Shown here: positions 47,021 to 57,164 of the stretch, one piece after another
How the letters are laid out: each line of letters begins with the position of its first letter
Numbering within the stretch: position 1 is the first letter of the stretch
Source: Blasia pusilla
Lineage: Eukaryota; Marchantiophyta; Marchantiopsida; Blasiales
Length of the DNA: 64,000 nucleotides
Direction of reading: 5' to 3'
Assembly (NCBI GenBank): GCA_050084515.1
Contig: CM114275.1
Coordinates: 2,108,001 to 2,172,000, forward strand
Translations under genes and position numbers: made by a program
The notes under the pieces: model-generated
Database searches by the model: none
Told to the model about the DNA's origin: nothing
Seen by the model: only the letters and a program-made list of their open reading frames with translations

Positions 47021-49035
47021 CTACTGACCTGCCACTAAAGCACCAGCTTCTTTCAACAGTGGCATGAGCTTTCCACTGTTGTTCTTGTTAACGGTATCTG
47101 CAGTTCAATGGGGAACAGTCAGAAGCAGAATTGCAACCGAGTCGAAGAGAATTCCTCGGTGGCATGGTTTGAAGTCACAGACAGGTCAAAACTCGCTGAA
47201 CAGCCGAAACCAAATTGTAGTCAAGGATTGATTGGCAACCAACTACCCTATTCAAACCTCTGCTGTTCTTATTCTGTGCTCGACCTTAGCAATAAGCATT
47301 GCCAACCAGACGTGTTCAGACGTGTTCTAGGCACTTCTAAAATTTGCGTACAGCAGAGAAGGGGTCGTTTCAAATGACATAAAACGTAACACTGTCGACA
47401 ACTGAGCTAACGTATCATCCACCACAGGCCTGTCTTTAGGGTTTCGATTTCTGAAGATGAGAATTCTTTGAACTGTACAATCCTTACACGATCCAGATTG
47501 CTATGTATCTTATTCGGAAGAGATCAAACAGACCAAAACAAGACATGGGCGTAGTTTTAGAGAGACTCACCATCACAACCACCGATGTGCTTCCCCCCAA
47601 CAAACACGATAGGGACACTGCGCTGTCCAGTCCACCCTGCAAGAGCCGAGTGTATTTCGTTTCCATCCTCTGTGCAGACAACACGATCATAAGAGAAGGA
47701 ACAGAATGTGTGAACAGAGGGACTATTTGGTCTTGCTTCAATTTGCTTCAACAAACACCTATCCTTTAATGATATGAATTCCGAATCGCATCCAACCAAC
47801 CTACAAACCAGATCATCATAGAAAATAGGTCGACGATGGATTCAGTCACCAGCTACTCCAGAGTCTTCCAGCGACAACAAACACGTAAACCAGAAATCGA
47901 GATAAAAGAGTTCAAGATCACGCTAAATGTGGAGTGCTTACTCTCATTATCGAGCTCAATCGCTGTGAATTTCGCCCCCAAACTGGAGAGTAGCTTCTTC
48001 ACTTTAACACAGTAGGGGCAGTAAAATTTGCTATAAAACGTAGAAACAAGGAGTGAGAACTGTTGCCGTCTTCCCGGCAGCTTTCGCTTCTCTACTGTGC
48101 AGCAAAGTTCAGGTACTTTCCTTCTTCTCTCCAAAATCAGGAAACCCCAAAGATAATGACTGAAAATCTCTAGTTCTCTGCAAAATTTATCACAAACCGG
48201 AGCAGTCGCATCCATCGAAAACAGAGGACCCAAAATCGAGTACAATCTACATAATTTCCAACAGAAACGAATCAAACAACATCTGGATTGTAGCGCGTAA
48301 ATTAAAAAGACCAAGAATATCGGCATCCGCCAAAATCACACTCGTAATGTCAGCGACACTTTTCCCACAACCAAACCTAGATTCCAAACTCTCCGAATTC
48401 CATACTCCGTCCTCAGTCATGGGGTTGAATTTAAGATCTCAAAAGCACAAAAACTCTCAGTGACAGTCCCTACACATCCGGGAACTACAAACAGATTCAC
48501 ATTTCCACCTTTACGCCGACATCCACATCCCATCCAAAAACGAAAAACACCGTAATTCATGTCGTGAACTGAAGAAACTTCAAGCAAGCCACTTCGGAGA
48601 CCGGCTTCCAATTCGCGACAAGTATTCGATTCCTCACTTCAGCATCGCAAGCGACCGACCATACACACGGACGTGGAGCCAGTCAACAACCGGGCGTGCC
48701 GACCATCATCCCGCCGAATTCTCGAAACTTGCAAACATCTCCAGAAACAGACAAGGGATCCACTCCCACTCCACCGCGTCCGATTCCGATTACGACTGAC
48801 CGCCGGGAGCTTAACACAATCATCCTCCCAGCGCTGGGAGGATGATTGTGTTAAGCACATCTTCCGTCCAACAAGGGAAGAGTGAAGCCTCAATAAAAAG
48901 AGTAGTACATCGAGAGTACGTGAAGGCCACAACCAGCCAGACAGAGAAAACAGAGCTGCGTCGCAGCATCAGTGCCTACCTGAACACCACGACGGGGTTT
49001 CCCGAAACCAAGTCCTTCGCCTTCGTGAGAGCCAT
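47021..49035 (-). CDS. GRX: Class I (CPYC) glutaredoxin, 4 exons, 106 residues
   Basis: Thiol-disulfide oxidoreductase that uses glutathione to reduce protein disulfides or remove glutathione from cysteines. Exons on the minus strand are 49035-48980, 48030-47942, 47669-47571 and 47097-47021, all with GT/AG introns. Their lengths (56, 89, 99, 77) sum to 321, an exact open frame. Exon 1 encodes MALTKAKDLVSGNPVVVF. Exon 2 has the active site FYCPYCVKVKKLL. Exon 3 has WTGQRSVPIVFVGGKHIGGC, supplying the cis-proline and glutathione-binding TVP/GG..D region (TVP is SVP here). Exon 4 ends GKLMPLLKEAGALVAGQ. The length matches cytosolic plant GRXC proteins, with no signal or transit peptide. The exons are too short to appear as long ORFs, so the gene is easily missed. 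Intron 1 contains a perfect 48-bp palindrome. All hallmark residues are present, so it should be functional. Confidence 0.93.
48809..48856. repeat. Perfect 48-bp palindrome in glutaredoxin intron 1
   Basis: The sequence reads identically on both strands from 48809 to 48856, centred on gcgc (48831-48834), with no spacer. Each arm is 24 bases: gcttaacacaatcatcctcc and four more. Pairing stops abruptly at both edges. Confidence 0.95.
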
Positions 49036-49499
49036 CGCTGCAAGCGCAATTGTCGATTGGAAATCAGATCGGCCTCACGAACGTATTCTCAGTAGCAGCA
49101 GTGAATCCTCGACGACAATTCCTGTGGCCGGAGTCTGCCAAGGTCACTAGAGAATAACCTCAACTTCCGAGGGCCCTTCCTTTCTGTTCTTCTTCATTCC
49201 TTCGAAAACGCATCGTGGCAGTTTAAGTGGTTCCAAATTCTCGTCTTAAAAGGTGACAAGCGATCTGTATTAAAAGTGGATGGAGAATTAATTGGGGACG
49301 GTGATTCTTTTTTATGTTTTCCTTAAGCTCAAAGTAGTTTAAATTTAGTAATTGATTCATTTGATACAAAATATTTTTTAATACAATCGCATTATAATTA
49401 TCTAATTTTTATTTTATGAAAAAAAATCTTTTAGCTGTTCACGGACCTGAGAATCTGAGTTAGGGGATTGGATTAAAGGAAAGAGAAGATGAACCTCAA

Positions 49500-49560
49500 T
49501 AAATATGCACTAGTAAGAATGCCCGTGCATCGCAAGGGCATTCTTACTAGTGCATATTTA
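49500..49560. mobile_element. Helitron 3'-end-like palindrome
   Basis: Twenty-five-base arms pair perfectly around the 11-nt loop gtgcatcgcaa. Each arm contains ctagtaagaatgccc or its complement. The centre (gcccgtgcatcgcaagggc) is the terminal hairpin seen in the Helitrons of this window, followed by ttcttaCTAGT. Two Helitron 3' ends fused head to head, or one end with a snap-back copy, would explain it. No matching TC start was located. Confidence 0.5.
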
Positions 49561-50116
49561 CAAAATTTAACATAAGATACATAACAATATTCAAGTTCCA
49601 AAGTCAGGTCACTTTCAATGTGTCCCTCTCAGGTTCCTATCAAGTGCTTATCGTTCAGAGTTCTTAGGCCTCATAATTGTAGCGTCGAGGCTTGTTGTGT
49701 CAATGCGGATGGTCAAGAGCAAATGACAAGGGGAGAACAAAGGAATTGAAGGCAGACTCGAGAGGAGAAGGGGAGAGAAAGAGAGATGCGAGCGAGCAAG
49801 CGAGCAAACAGGAATGGAAAAAAACACAGGTAATGCTCGGGAGGGCGGGGCGAGGCAATACAAGGTGCCCGGGGCAGGGCTGCAGAAAAACTTGAGGGGG
49901 CGAGAAAGCACAAGACAGAGGCCTAATAAGAGATAATTCGTGTCAAGTCCACCTCAATGATTATGTAAGTAAGTACAAAGTAGTGTGCATACGAGCGACT
50001 ATCGTCGGACTTGCTATGATGTGCTGGAAGCAGAGGATGCTTTGGCGCAGACACGCGCAGAAGGCGTTCACATATCTCGGCTCCGAGACGGTGTCGTATA
50101 GTAAAATCACCCACTA
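49561..50116. other. No gene recognised
   Basis: Holds a purine-rich patch (about 49730-49900) giving spurious frames on both strands. Otherwise there is nothing that I can support between the glutaredoxin promoter side and the LTR at 50117. Confidence 0.4.
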
Positions 50117-50580
50117 TGTAAACTCCTCTATCATTAAGTCTTAGAGAGAGTTTTATTAGGATTAAGTAAATTAGCCTAGGAAAATGAAATTCTCATGTTT
50201 AAACCTCTTTAGCGTGGCTCATTTATGCAGGCCCGCCTTTAGAAAAAGAGATAATAAATAAAATATGGGATTATAAAAGTAAAGTAGTGTGGTTAGTACT
50301 TTAATGAAAGAAAAACAAAAATAGTCTTTGTTGGTGGCTAGGGTAATTGGGACAGTTTGGAAGATATGAAGTGAGTAAATGAGGATATTTTGGAAGAGAC
50401 AAGAGGCAATCTACTTATGTCAAAATGTGATTGGCTAAGCCTTGAGAGGAAGCCATGTGGCACAAGATAAGATTAGCCCTATTTCGTATTCTTGTGAATA
50501 TATAAAGAAGAGGGACCTTCAAGGGTTCATCATCTTCTACTTCACATCTTGAGTTTCTCGTGTCACTCTTGAGTGGATGG
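50117..50580 (+). mobile_element. 5' LTR (3' end lost) of the same family as element C
   Basis: Starts TGTAAAC, comparable to TGTAACC of the LTR at 60265. It shares the blocks catgtggca.aag, a TATATAAA box (50499-50506) followed by gaagaggg, and the downstream leader phrase ctcttccaatgagagtggat followed by tacccctcttgg. The LTR end and PBS expected near 50580 are deleted or degenerate (ggatggctttgggattgc). The leader phrase recurs at about 50752-50785, so the 5' UTR has been duplicated. Confidence 0.6.
50499..50506 (+). promoter_or_regulatory. TATA box of the LTR promoter
   Basis: TATATAAA in the same relative place as TATATAAA at 60537 in the related LTR. Both are followed by a purine-rich gaagagg stretch, as expected for the U3/R promoter of an LTR element. 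Confidence 0.55.
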
Positions 50581-50839
50581 CTTTGGGATTGCTTGCTCTT
50601 CCAATGAGAGTGGATTACCCCTCTTGGGAGAATAACTTGACCATGGTATATTCTTCAAGAGGATTCTAGAGTGTGGTATATGTGGAGATTAGAGACTTGT
50701 CACCTTAGGGGAGTTTAGTCATACTAGAAATAGTGGATGGTTTGGCTTGTTATTTTCCCAATGAGACTGGATTACCCTTCTTGAGAGAGCAACTCCGCCA
50801 AACCCCATTCTAGAGGGGAGTAGAGGATGTCCGTCAAGT

Positions 50840-51235
50840 ATGAATAGGGGTGGAGCACGAGTTTTGCCCGATTATCTTTTTTTTAACCCGTATCACGTCA
50901 AGATTCTCTTTGTAGATAGACATCAATTCACTTGCTATCTAGTTTATCACTTTGGAGAGGCGTCCATGAACCAAGTCATGCAATCTCCAACTCTTATGAT
51001 TTTTCCTATATCACGTACGGAAGGACATGGGATTGTTCTTTGTATGTCCTTATACAGCAATCCATGAACGTCAATAGGCCTACTCGAGTAGGTTTTAACA
51101 CTAGTTGTGTTATTTTCTTTTTGAACAAACGTAAAGTAGTTTACAGGGACTTCATAGTTAGGAATCTTGGGGTTCCATGTTATGAAGAAGTGATCGTCTC
51201 GACACGACCATTCCTGATTCTTGTCGTGAGAGAAT
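50840..51235 (+). pseudogene. Conserved leader ORF between LTR and gag (copy 1), unknown function
   Basis: Begins ATG at 50840 with GGARVLPDYLFFNP, then ILFVDRHQFTCYLVYHFGE, then QVMQS. After one frame change it goes on with WDCSLYVL, NRPTRVGFNTSCV, VYRDFIVRNLG, EEVIVSTRPF and VVRE before TGA. The same order of blocks is found at 60778-61200 in element C, with many amino-acid differences but the motifs kept. The full-length product would be about 130-145 residues. It has no zinc knuckle, protease or capsid motif that I recognise. It may be an N-terminal Gag (matrix-like) region or a separate accessory protein. This copy is frameshifted. Confidence 0.6.
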
Positions 51236-51239
51236 GAAG

Positions 51240-52030
51240 GGTTTACATAATAATTGTGTACTAAAAAATGAGAACTTCTTATAGAGTTTTACTTGCATCA
51301 ACCACGTTTGTTGCAGCTAGAAGGTCCACCCTTACTCGAAGAAAGGCTCTCGAGACAACAACAGGACGAGACGCTACTACAAACAAGTTCCCCCCTCCCC
51401 CTCTGCTAGGCTATCATAGGCAAAATCCTTGCTTCAGTAGCACTACCCGAAAGCGAGCTCCACTGCTCTATCATTGTAGAGTGACTCTCTACGCTACTCA
51501 CCCGAGATTCTGACTGTAGACTGTGTTCGGAACTACCTATCGGCTACGTGCGCGACGTGTGCTAAACCTCCTACAAAAATATCCAACATAACTCAAATTT
51601 GAGCAGTGATTGGCGATTGGGGAGACAGCCGAGAAATTTGGGGAAAAATTATCACACTGCTTCCATCTTTCCCAACACGAGGATTTCAATTTTGATCCTC
51701 GTCTCCCAAACAAGGTGACCAAAATTCTCTGTTTGATGCTTCCTAGGCAAAAAGGAATAGTAATCAAGAGGAAGCAGCCTAATGCAGACTAGGTTGAGAC
51801 TCTAGCTTTGATCTCTTCCAAACACCCTCATCACTACACAATCCTGAATAACAAGGGCAGGTCCATCGATTGAACACAACCACTTGATTATCAAGATTTA
51901 ATGATCTCCTCATAGTACATATTTGGGAATCTATAGGTATATCCACATCCCCATGACAATTCTCCACATCAAACGAGCAATTATTTCCACTTGCAGCAAT
52001 GGCATCCATGAGCTCATCTTTGAGGATGGA
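51240..52030. other. Junction region inside composite element; no gag recognised
   Basis: Where gag would be expected there are only short frames (51268-51513; 51610-51792) with no capsid or zinc-knuckle motif. This is probably the junction between the 5' part of one LTR element and the 3' part of another, or foreign filler sequence. Confidence 0.4.
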
Positions 52031-52038
52031 GAGCTAAT

Positions 52039-53900
52039 GTGCCCAGAGCACATCCTATGGGGGCTATTGGTATGTCAGTTCCAACATCGATGTTTGCCAT
52101 TTTCAGAATTCTTGCTGATCAGAATTCTTGGTTCCGTTGTTGGATAAATCCATCAGCAAGAATTCTGAAAATAGCAAACATCGAGCACCAATCACAATTC
52201 TTGCTGATGGATTTATCGGAATCATTCATGGGAATTCTCTCTTGGAATTGGTTGCAGGAATTCAAAGCCATAGTTAATGTCCACGAGGGATTTTTGTCCC
52301 TTTACGATAGATTTGGACAATGGGAACAAGTTCCCTTGCCAAGGGCGCCTAAAACCGTGGAGGATCCTAAAGCCAGGGCGCTACAATTCAATGAAGTGTG
52401 AGTAACCCACCAGGTTTGCTCTGCGCGTCACTTTGACAATCTGCTAAAATCCGCCGAGGAGGCTTGGACGGTTTTGTTGTCACAAGCCCCTATGGAACCT
52501 AAAAGCCCTCACTTAAAACTGGAAGACGCCTTGATTCAACCTTATATGCAATTCTTTCTAGAGCGATACGCTAATTTAATGCCCAAAGAACTCCCGCCTA
52601 AACTGACGCCTACGTGCGCGCTTGATCACAAGATCGAGATTCAATCGGGCGTAGATATCCCTAGCATGGGGCGAGGTTGGCGTATGAAGTGCACCGAGAT
52701 GGAAGAACTCAAAGCCCACCTGAATGATCTCTTGAACAAGAATCACATTCGACCTAACGTGTCTCCATATGCCGCCCCAATTTTTTTTTGTGGCGAAGAA
52801 GGATGGGACGGTTTGAATGTGTGGTGACTATCACGCTTAATAAGGTGACTATCAATAACCGCTATCCACTCCCGCTGATGGAAGAGACTACGGATAGGCT
52901 CACCATAGGGAGGTTCTTCACAAAACTTGATCTCATATCGGGCTACCATCATATTTGTATCGCTGAAGGAGATGAGTTCAAGACGACAATCAGAACTCGT
53001 TATGGTCTTTATGAGTATGTGGTGTTACCCTTCGGCTTGACCAACGCCCCCGCCACATTTTTCACACTCATGAATGACATGTTTAGGGATTTTTTGGATG
53101 TAAGCGTGATTGTCTACTTGGACGATATCATAGTGTTCTCACCAACCTGGGCCCAACACCTCTTGGGTGTCGAAGAGGTTATAAGAAGACTTTTAAAGGA
53201 GAAACTATATGTCAAGAAGAGCAAGTGCTCTTTTGAACAGCAAAATGTCATGTTTATAGAGTGTCTCATAGATCAGGACGGCGTTCACCCAAATCACGCC
53301 AAGATTCGAATGCATTGAGTGGCCCCAACCCCGAAACGTGCCCGAGTTGCAGTCGTTTCTAGGTTTAGCAACTTATTTCCATAAACATGTTAGTATGTTT
53401 TCCATAATAGTGGGCCCACTCCATGAACTCACCAAGAAGAATGCGTCATTCCGCTGGACGCGTGAATGGGACCAGGCGTTTCTCCAATTGAAACAGGTCC
53501 TTAGCACGGAACGTGTGTTGGCGCTACCCAAGTTAGGTGAACCTTTCGAGATTCACACGGACGTGTCAAACTTGGAGATTGGCGGAGTGTTGATGCAAAA
53601 TGGCCATCCCGTGGCCTATGAATCACACAAACTCAGCGAAGTAGAGGTTCTCCGGGTCGCCCATGAGAAGGAGATGTATGCGGCTATCTTTTTCTTAAAG
53701 CAATGGCAACATTACTTATTTCCGAGCCAAGTCGCTATTGTTACTGATAACATTCCCAACATCGACTTCCCAACCCAATCGCGACTCTCTCCAAAACAGG
53801 TTTGTTGGTAGCTATAACTCTCGCAGCTTCAAGTAGTATGGCACTACAAGAAAGGCAAGGAACATGTTCCCGCCGACGCCTTGAGCCCCAAGGTTAACCT
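52039..53900 (+). pseudogene. Chromovirus-like Ty3/gypsy pol: protease end, RT and RNase H (element B)
   Basis: The frame 52039-52401 ends with a protease C-terminal block (LLMDLSESFMGILSWNWLQE, then AIVNVHEGFLSLYDRFG), but the DSG active site is not found. The RT follows: HKIEIQSGVD, NHIRPNVSPYAAPIFF, then after a frame change [29 protein letters not shown] and VYLDDIIVFS (YxDD about 53112-53138). RNase H follows after another frame change, with SFLGLATYF, IHTDVSNLEIGGVLMQ and a GKEHVPADALS end. It would copy element RNA into DNA. At least two frameshifts and several stops make this copy inactive. A poly-T run at 52782-52791 marks one frame change. Confidence 0.85.
52087..52184. repeat. 33-bp inverted repeat with 32-nt spacer in element B
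   Basis: Arms 52087-52119 (tcgatgtttgccattttcag..) and 52152-52184 are reverse complements with one mismatch. A further partial copy of the arm (caattcttgctgatggattt) follows at about 52194. This pattern suggests a template-switching event near the protease remnant. Confidence 0.85.
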
Positions 53901-53919
53901 ACTGCTGTCTCGGTCTGTA

Positions 53920-55046
53920 GAACAAGATTTACTCGATCGGATTTGCAGCGCCATCGAGGGAGATCAGCAAGCCACTATGTGGTGGCTACTGGCGCCTAGG
54001 AACAGCAAGGCCAAAAAGTTAGAGTGTCGCGATAGGCTTTGGTTGTTTGAACAGGACCAGGTATATGTGCCAGCCGGAGAGCTTAGAACATAGATTTTGG
54101 TAGAATGTCATGACTGTGAGCTTGCCGCCCATGGAGGTAGAGAGCGGACGTTGAGCGCGTTAGAAGCAAATTCTGGTGGCCCATGTTGAGTTCAGACGTG
54201 AGCAATTTTGTATCTTCATGTGTTGCATGTCAACAATATAGAGCAGATTATAGAAAACCAGCGGGATTACTTCACCCGCTGCCCATTCCCGAAGGCACTT
54301 GGGAGTCATTGAGCATGGATTTTGTGGTTGGACTCCCCATGATTGATGGTTGTGACACAATTTGGGTAGTGTGCGATCGATTTAGCAAGCAAGCTCACTT
54401 CGTACCTTGCAAGGAAACCATAATCGCCGAGGGTACCGCTGAATTATTCCTGACGCATGTGTTTCGCTTGCATGGACTCCCAAGAGACATTGTGAGTGTC
54501 CGAGATGCGAGGTTCACCTCCAAATTTTGGACGCAACTGTTCGCACGCCTAGGAACTAATCTTAAGTTTAGCACCTCGTATCACCCGCAAACGGACCGCC
54601 AAACCAAACGCGTGAACTAGGTTCTGGAACAAGGCTTGCACAACTATATTGTTGATTGGATGAACCATCTTACTTTGCTGGAGTTTGCCCATAACTCCAG
54701 CCACCATTTCGCCACAGGGTTAGCTCCATTTGAAGTGGTCTATCGAGCCCGCCACCCGCTGCTAACACCCTTAGCCTTGTCCATGTGGAATGAGGAAGAG
54801 CGACCCAGGGTGCCAGCCATGCTCGAAGTCGATGAGTTTTTGAATGTGGATGGATTTTTGTTGGATCCCGCCAAAGCTAACATGGCGCGCGCTCAAAGAC
54901 GGTACGCCAAACAAGCCAACCAGCATAGAAGAGACATTGAGTATCAGGTCGGTGACAAGGTTTGGCTGAAAATGAAGAATTTTATTTCCCCGTGGGCCAT
55001 GTGCGGAAGTTGGTACCCCGCTGGGCGTGACCTTACACTATTTTGA
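53920..55046 (+). pseudogene. Ty3/gypsy integrase of element B
   Basis: An N-terminal HHCC-like region (ECHDCELAAHGG, then FVSSCVACQQYRADY) precedes the catalytic core. Core blocks are SMDFVVGLPMIDGCDTIWVV (first Asp), FRLHGLPRDIVSVRDARFTSK (second Asp) and STSYHPQTDRQTKRVN, where the DDE glutamate would be. That last block carries Lys at the glutamate position and Arg where Gly is usual, and a TAG follows at once, so strand transfer would be lost. The frame then continues with LLEFAHNSSHHFATGLAPFE and YQVGDKVWLKMKNF, the GPF/Y-side C-terminal domain. The protein inserts element DNA into chromosomes; this copy cannot. Confidence 0.85.
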
Positions 55047-55417
55047 GGCAAGTCGCCAAAGTGGCATATGAGTTGCAATTGCTGGCCACTATGAAAAATT
55101 ATCATCCGGTCTTCCATGTTTCATTGTTGAAAGAGTATGTGGATGATTTTGACCGGTTCTTGGCTCAAGAACAAAAGTGGCACCCTGTTTTGGAGGCATT
55201 ACGAGAATTGCAGGACATGCTCAAGTGGAGGAGATACTCAAGGAGCGCATGGTCGCGGATCATGAAGGTTGGTTTCAGTGAGAGTTTCTATGCCGATGGG
55301 CCGCTCGGGTGGGGGGAGGCTACCTGGGAACCGCTAAAGTCGCTTCCTTGGCATCAAATGAGTATTCCACTCGAACGCTGGTTGGAAACCAAGTCTAAGA
55401 GGACCAGAAGAGATTGA
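55043..55417 (+). pseudogene. Integrase C-terminus with degenerate chromodomain (element B)
   Basis: YHPVFHVSLLKEYV is the conserved end of the integrase GPY/F region. It is followed in another frame by VEEILKERMVADHEGWFQ and FLCRWA, then in this frame by GWGEATWEPLKSL. Together these are the pieces of the chromodomain found at the end of chromovirus integrases, which steers insertion by binding modified histones. A TGA and a frame change split it. This places element B in the chromovirus branch. Confidence 0.7.
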
Positions 55418-56045
55418 GTCCAAGAGCGCGGTAGACCAACGTTGTACGCGGGATGGCTGGTGGAGGTGGTGTGGGAAATCAAGGTGTTGATAACCAATGC
55501 AATGGAGCGGCCTGATCAGCTTGACCTCACATAGTTGTAGACACGCATGTATACGGGCCAGCCCGTCGCCCACTGATCACGCGCTTACGTATCAGAACCT
55601 AGGGACCCCGAAGAATTTTCTAGGCAGCCATGTCCTAGATGTGTGAAGGTTGGCTGGTTCGAATGACGATTCGACCTTGACGCTAGAAGGAGAAAAGCGC
55701 CGTTGTCGCGAGTAACCAGCCTCGGATAACCGAGATTCCTTATCAAAGGAGCACCACGGATTAGGAGGGTAGCCAGTCCCAATGATCCCCAAGGTCAAGA
55801 AGGTAACGAGTCTTCATGACCTGATTTCCGCCTAAACCCATAGTTTGGTGGTGAAGGCCAGGGCTTTACTAACCTGCGCTTGTGAGCGCTACAATGAGGA
55901 TGGAGTAGCTCTCTGATGGCGGGTAGATTATGGGACGCCCTCCATCATGGACCCAAACTCGCGCCCAAACAACATGGTGATTGCAGGTGGTGGAATAGCG
56001 GGTCTTCAGATCTCGAGGTCAAGATCTCTTACTTGTTGGGGGTAG

Positions 56046-57164
56046 TGTTGCGGAGTATGTTCCAAACCCGCGAACCCAGACATGCCGCCACCAGGTATCG
56101 CCGATCACCATCGCTTCCTTGAACCGTGCTATGACGATATCACCGGGAAAAATGCCACTCAGAGTCAACCATGCGCAAAGGTCTAAGTTGCAACTATACA
56201 AGGTCTAGTATGGACCCGTACTAGTTGAGAGTCAACGTCATTTCAAAAAAAGTTGGTGGTCCGCCAAAACCGCCGCCCGGGGCATCGTCGCCCCAAACCG
56301 CATAGTGGTGGCCAAAATTTTGAAGGCTCAGTAAGGGGAGCAAAGGGCAGCTGGACTGCCGTGAGTACTAGGCGTACTCGGATCCGGACGCGAGGTCTAG
56401 TACGGGAGTACGTCCTAGTCGCGGGGCATGAAGGAGCCAAAACGCTGCAGCAACCTCGGAACCCGACAGGAGTCAAGTTCAATATAATTGCAAAATGGAG
56501 GTTGAAACGGGGGGCATTTTTGGAGGTCTTGATTTTGTTGGAAATCTGGGAAGCAAGTGCTTCAATTGCGGGGTTGCACGGTATGAGATAAAAAAACAAA
56601 GAGCTCATGGTTTTGGTTGGAAGATGCAGGGGTCCTAAGAAATCAGGAAGGAGCGCGAGCGGGACGCAACAAGCGGTGTCTCGAGCGGTGGAGTGTAGCT
56701 GGTGTTCAGGGCGAGGAGGTTTGCAAGAGCTTGGGCAAGATTCATAGATTGGTGTTTGTAGCTAGAGCAGCTAGTATCAGCTCAGGATCAATTTGATGAG
56801 AGTGTCTTGGTCTTGGAGATAGAGCTTGAAGTTCCCTGGTTCAGCCTATATGTGAGTCACATGGATGCGCTGCCAAAATCAGGCTGGCTAGCTGAGATAT
56901 GAGTGTGCTTCACCTGGATTGCTCCTAATGCGGAGAACAGAGCCCTTGTGATCAGAAATCAAAGAGTGTGAGTGGTTAGAGCCAGAGCCAAACTCCGAGA
57001 GGTTTGGTGGTGTGTCGGGATTTTGAGTGTTGAATTGTTGCAGCTTGTAGTTGTGCTTGAGGTGTTGCTTGGTGATTGCAGGTTTGTAGCTTGGGAAAAT
57101 AGCAAAAAAAATCTCGACGTCACTGACTTTGATACTATTGAAATTCTATGCATATATTACAACA
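56046..57164 (+). mobile_element. Probable 3' LTR of element B (TGTTG..CAACA)
   Basis: A polypurine-like tract TTGGGGGTAG (56036-56045) is followed by TGTTGCGGAG, and a matching CAACA occurs at 57160-57164. This gives perfect 5-bp inverted ends and an LTR of 1119 bp. The position about 0.6 kb after the chromodomain is right. The opposite 5' LTR was not found in the window: the LTR at 50117 is a different family. The open frame at 56253-56591 inside it has no recognised domain. Confidence 0.55.

Noticed and set aside
55645-55685. ggttcgaatgacgattcgacc looks like a tRNA T-loop
   Set aside because: No acceptor stem, D-arm or anticodon arm can be drawn around it.
56253-56591. 112-codon open frame as a gene
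   Set aside because: Lies inside the probable 3' LTR, is matched by a longer antisense frame, and has no domain.
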